From Lates calcarifer (lineage: Eukaryota; Chordata; Actinopteri; Centropomidae), in assembly GCF_001640805.2 (NCBI RefSeq), contig NC_066843.1, positions 2,627,182 to 2,691,181 on the forward strand: a stretch of DNA of 64,000 nucleotides. Direction: 5' to 3'. A program made the position numbers and the translations under genes. A model generated the notes under the pieces. The model saw nothing but the letters and a program-made list of their open reading frames with translations, had not been told where the DNA came from and did not search any database. Below are positions 60,301 to 64,000 of the stretch, in pieces (within the stretch, counting starts at the first letter, position 1; every line of letters starts with the position of its first letter).

Positions 60301-62324
60301 GAAAATTAGCTAACAGTCAGTCTAATAGAGTGGTGCAGGAATAAATCCCATACACCAAAGTTAGCACTTCCAGTTCCTTCCCAAAGTCAGTGGTTTTTGG
60401 TTACATGTCTGAAATAAGGTCTGTGGCTTTAACACAAGCTCAAGACATTTTCATGTTTTAACCTTCAGCATAAAAGTCTTAATTTTAGTCTAAAGTCTTA
60501 ATAAAGGTGGTTCCTTGCTACTATTTACTCATGCACATTCAAGTCCATGTGAGGATGTGATCAACATTTTGTCCAGTGGACAGAAATAATCAGTCACAGT
60601 CATATCCCCATTAAGATACATAATGAATATGACTTATGCAGACTCTGCGTTTGCCATCTGTTTTCAGCAGCTGCTCCAAAAATCCTAAATTAAGGCCGAC
60701 AGTGAGTATGTTTGATATGACTCACAGACCAGCTGCCAGGTGATGGTGCACCACAGAAAACATGTGAAATGGCCAAAATTACAGCTATTATATACAATTA
60801 GGACTAAAGGTTTGTTAGCGCACAAGAGAGATAGTCGATTAATGACATGGAGGTCGATGCAGATGCTGAAAAGACCAGATTTGTAAGAATGGCAGCATCA
60901 TTCATCAGGTGACTGATCCATGAGCAGCATGTACCACTAACACACTGCTACTGGAGAATCCCATGTGGAATATTTCCTCTATATGTGATCAACATCCGTC
61001 ACACAGGCAGCCAACTCTGTGTTGTATTAATCAGATTTTCTGACCTTTGCAGTGCATGAATAACATCCTAATTGGATCCAGAGATTAGTTTAGAAAACAC
61101 GTTCGAGGCCTGATGAGCGACAGCACAGAGGATCAGTGTGTTTGTCCCATTGAGCTCAAATGAGATGCTCAGTTATTCTTTGAGGAAATGTACAGAATCA
61201 CAAACACAGAGGTGTTGTGTGTCTGATTTACACTTCTAAAGCTCTTTTGTCAGCTCTGTGAGTCTTTACATAACTAAGGTACATATATATATATATACGC
61301 CGTCTAATTATCTGTTTATTTAAAAGGCTAATTGTAATGCAGTGATAATGAATGAAGCTCTCCTGTGTAAGACAGGTGGAAGGAAAAGAAAAGAGAAGAA
61401 ACACATTTAAAATACACTCAAGCACTTATCTGTCTAAAGGCTGCACAATCCAGCAGCATTTTGCTTTCTCCTTGTTGAGACCAGTGCACAACACTGCCAT
61501 GTTTATCAGTTAAATTAGGAGGCCGCACCCTAATAACCTTTCACACTTACACAAACTCACGTGTAATCTATGTGTGCACAAAATAAGTTCAGTTCTTCAC
61601 AATAAAAGGAGAAAAGTTGTGAGGTTTGTTGATCAATCCTCAGCCTCTATCTCCCTTCCACCTCCATTTAGCTTTCACAAACTGTGTGTTTTCCTGCCAT
61701 CTAGTGGCCACAGTGAGTAATTACAACTGGTCATTCTGATGAACTGCTACTACAAGGTAAAACTGAAAATAAAAAAAATCTAACAAACCAATTTTTGATG
61801 TGTTTTTGCTTCTTAAAAACTTAGGAACGATTTTTCATTTTGATTACAAACTTAAACTTAAAAGCTTCATTTTTAATCTTTATTTAACACATTAAAGGTT
61901 AACCTTTTTTCACTTAGAAATTTTAAAAATCTGAGTCTTGATTTTGTAGCTGACTAATGCTCACAAATGGAAAGTTTGTATAACCTGAGTCTTACTTCCA
62001 GTCAGCTCATTTACTGTCAGTGTTATGAGTTCAATTAATATTCAACAATTCATAATGTTTCAGTGGCCACAGAAGATTATGCACTGTGCAACACTGTGAT
62101 ATCTGAATTGTTTTTAGTTCATACGTACTAGTTGAACATACCAAAACCATAACCAAAGAACAAAAAGTATATTAACAGGAGAGTCTACTTTATGGAACAA
62201 TTTTGCAACTACAACTGTTGAGTCTAAAAAAAAACCACAGAGAAATCTAACAATAGAAATATAAAAGGATGTTTTGCTTATTTATTTGTTTATTTATTTA
62301 TTTTTTTTTAAAAAAAAGGGTATC

Positions 62325-62507
62325 TTAAAGGTGCTATGTGTAAGTTTTTGCTAATGCCACCTAGCCTACAAGACAGGTCTTGGTGTGTAAAGGAACGACA
62401 TTTGATGCTAAACTTGCAACGTTTCTTCTAAACTGGTAAGTAAACAGCTGTTAATGCAAATTTTTTGCTTTGTAGCAATAGCAAAAATGTACATATAGCA
62501 CCTTTAA
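62325..62507. mobile_element. 183-base MITE with TTAA ends and about 28-base inverted repeats
   Basis: The left end, TTAAAGGTGCTATGTGTAAG, followed by TTTTTGCT, is mirrored by the right end AGCAAAAATGTACATATAGC then ACCTTTAA. Nearly all positions pair. TTAA borders suggest a piggyBac-type movement. It lies about 250 bases before the eif3d promoter. Confidence 0.75.
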
Positions 62508-62739
62508 TGTGAAATATCACATTTAAAAATAATACTGACGATGATAACTCAAAAAATATATGGAATTTCATAATCATTGGCTGCATGATTAAAGAAAAAT
62601 ATTAAAGAAAACAGGTGGCTATATAAGCGTATTGTTATTACTATTATTATTGTTGTTGTTAATTAATAATAGCATATTTCTCTACTTACAATAATTGGTG
62701 TACTGCACCTTTAACATTACGTCAGCTGCAGTTGAAATA

Positions 62740-62871
62740 CGGTACAAACGACACTCGTCCTGTTTTACGGCAGTCCTCCACTTCCTTTGGCTCCGGCGCT
62801 GTGTCGGTGCTTCGTACCGTGTGACGACCGGCGGGAATTAAACGGCTCGGCACCGAGTCACATCGTCCACG
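62740..62871 (+). promoter_or_regulatory. eif3d: eif3d promoter and non-coding exon 1
   Basis: CpG-rich block (ctccggcgctgtgtcgg, cgaccggcgggaatt) ending in the donor CACG|GTGAGA at 62872. ACGTCA (62718-62723) and an ETS-like cacttcct (62779-62786) lie near its start. The leader contains no ATG. The start site is estimated. Confidence 0.55.
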
Positions 62872-63781
62872 GTGAGACCACAGCAGGACACGAACAGACG
62901 CATAAAAAGCTTCTGTTTTCGCTCGTGTGTTTGGAGCAAAAAAGAGTTTTCTGTGGCAGCGTCAGCCGCCGGCCGCTCGGTTAGCTTAGCCATGCTAACA
63001 CGGCCACCTGGCAGGATGACTAGCGTTAGCTGTAGCCACCGTTAGCTAACTGAGTCACACCCGCTAGCAGAGAAAAAGGGAAGATTAGAGAATTACAAAA
63101 CTGATATATAGCCATAATATGTGCCGAATATACTTTGCACAACGGTGGTATTATAATAAATGATAATATATTGAATATAAGTGCGACTCCGGTGGATATA
63201 GAGCCGCACAAACCTCGTAAGATTAGAATAATCTGATGTTGAAAATGTACACCAGACATGCTGGACATTTTCTCTTTCCGGTCTTTCAGATGTGAGACTT
63301 ATCTCTTTAGTATATTAATGTTAAATTACACCTGTAAACCTGTCTTTAAATGTCTTTTCTCGTCCAGCCAACAGCTCTATACTCAAATATATTCAGTTTA
63401 CTGTCATACACAACAAAGAAAAGCGTCAAATCTTCATATCTGAGGAGCTGGGATCAGTAAATGTTTGGCTTTTTTGCCCGGAAAATGACTCTAAAAAGCT
63501 GTCAAACAGTTAAAAGTAATTAACATTTCAATGTAAATTATTATTTCTGAAAGCTGGTTGTTGGATGTTCATGGGTCAGTGATGACTAGCCCACTGCGCA
63601 AGCTGATCAGTGCCTATTGATTTTAGTGCATTGCTGGAGACATCAGTGCTGCTCTTTGCCTGAGACCCTGTGCATGTGCGACATCAGTCCAACCTCTATA
63701 ATCAAACCCACATCAGTCATCTTGTTGTTTGGAGATGTAGTTTTTCTGAAGCCTCATCTTTTTTCCGCTCTTTCATCTCAG
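62872..63781 (+). other. eif3d intron 1
   Basis: Starts with a cluster of GTTAGC/GCTAAC words (62978-63066). The rest is AT-rich and unremarkable. It ends with ttccgctctttcatctcag. Confidence 0.55.
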
Positions 63782-63784
63782 GAC

Positions 63785-63907
63785 ATGGCGAAGTTCAACG
63801 CCCCTGTGATCCAGGACAATCCGTCCGGATGGGGCCCGTGTGCGGTCCCAGAGAAGTTTAAAGACATGCCCTACCAGCCTTTCAGTAAAGGAGACCGTCT
63901 GGGAAAG
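63785..63907 (+). CDS. eif3d: eif3d first coding exon
   Basis: 123 nt, phase 0 at its end. It encodes the conserved N-terminal segment with the WGPC and MPYQPFSKGDRLGK blocks. Confidence 0.95.
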
Positions 63908-64000
63908 GTTTGTTCTCTCACTTTACGTTCCCAGCTGCAACAAAAAAGTTGTCATGAGTTTGTTTTTCCTTATGTTGTGATTTGTTTTTTGTCAGGTTGC
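63785..64000 (+). CDS. eif3d: eif3d, translation initiation factor eIF3 subunit D (5' part)
   Basis: eIF3d is a subunit of the 13-subunit eIF3 complex on the 40S ribosome in the cytosol. It can bind the mRNA cap directly to drive alternative initiation. The exon at 63785-63907 gives 41 codons: MAKFNAPVIQDNPSGWGPCA, then VPEKFKDMPYQPFSKGDRLG and K, nearly identical to the vertebrate N-terminus. The donor is gtttgt. The next exon begins at 63995 after ttttttgtcag with GTTGC, matching the following V-A of the family. The ATG lies three bases after an acceptor (tctcag|GAC), with G at -3 and +4, as expected for a strong start. The rest of the gene lies beyond the window. Confidence 0.95.
   Translation, partial: MAKFNAPVIQDNPSGWGPCAVPEKFKDMPYQPFSKGDRLGKVCSLTLRSQLQQKSCHEFVFPYVVICFLSGC
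63995..64000 (+). CDS. eif3d: eif3d second coding exon, first six bases
   Basis: GTTGC after acceptor tttgtcag continues the protein with Val-Ala. The window ends here. Confidence 0.8.

Larger units (their letters stand above)
57761..62739. other. Intergenic region between the CpG-rich segment and eif3d
   Basis: It holds an L2-like LINE fragment (58.08-58.55 kb), a dispersed repeat (59.98-60.30 kb) and a TTAA MITE (62.33-62.51 kb). Other parts, for example 60.35-61.25 kb, are plain AT-rich DNA without visible features. Confidence 0.5.

Overview
This is vertebrate nuclear DNA, most likely from a ray-finned (percomorph-like) teleost. It is AT-rich and sparse in genes, with GT-AG introns and many fish-type relics: Tc1-like transposons, L2-like and other LINE 3' ends, TTAA-flanked MITEs and low-complexity minisatellite families. 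The four recognisable genes (FAM83F, CYTH4, SSTR3, EIF3D) all lie on human 22q12.3-q13.1 as I recall that map, so the window keeps part of an ancestral synteny block.

Layout. 1-6730: the 3' part of fam83f on + (four exons, upstream exons outside the window). The protein ends in a polybasic stretch plus a CAAX box. The exons contain three apparent single-base insertions. 6731-10708: convergent intergenic DNA with a Tc1-like relic and a TTTTGTGTCTC-type minisatellite. 10709-19133: cyth4 on -, 13 coding exons joining without error into 396 codons plus stop (coiled coil, Sec7 ARF-GEF, diglycine PH domain, basic tail). 19134-36829: about 18 kb between the divergent cyth4 and sstr3 promoters, with repeat families and a compact RFX/CRE/octamer motif cluster. 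About 37018-51894: sstr3 on +, a 5' UTR exon, a 13 kb intron and one coding exon (488 aa GPCR). 51895-62739: a probable 3' UTR, LINE fragments and an unexplained CpG-rich segment at 56.88-57.76 kb that looks like an orphan promoter. 62740-64000: CpG-rich promoter, non-coding exon 1 and first coding exons of eif3d on +, running off the right edge.

Function. The genes are not an operon and are regulated separately. Cyth4 is an ARF GEF recruited to membranes by phosphoinositides and typical of blood cells. Sstr3 is a Gi-coupled somatostatin receptor, ciliary in mammals. Fam83f anchors casein kinase 1 at membranes. Eif3d is a cap-interacting subunit of the eIF3 translation initiation complex. No CRISPR array, tRNA, rRNA or prokaryotic-type system is present. 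The points most worth checking are the fam83f frameshifts, the loss of the ciliary-motif glutamine in Sstr3, the RFX/CRE/octamer cluster, the ETS:RUNX composite in a cyth4 intron, and the orphan CpG-rich region.
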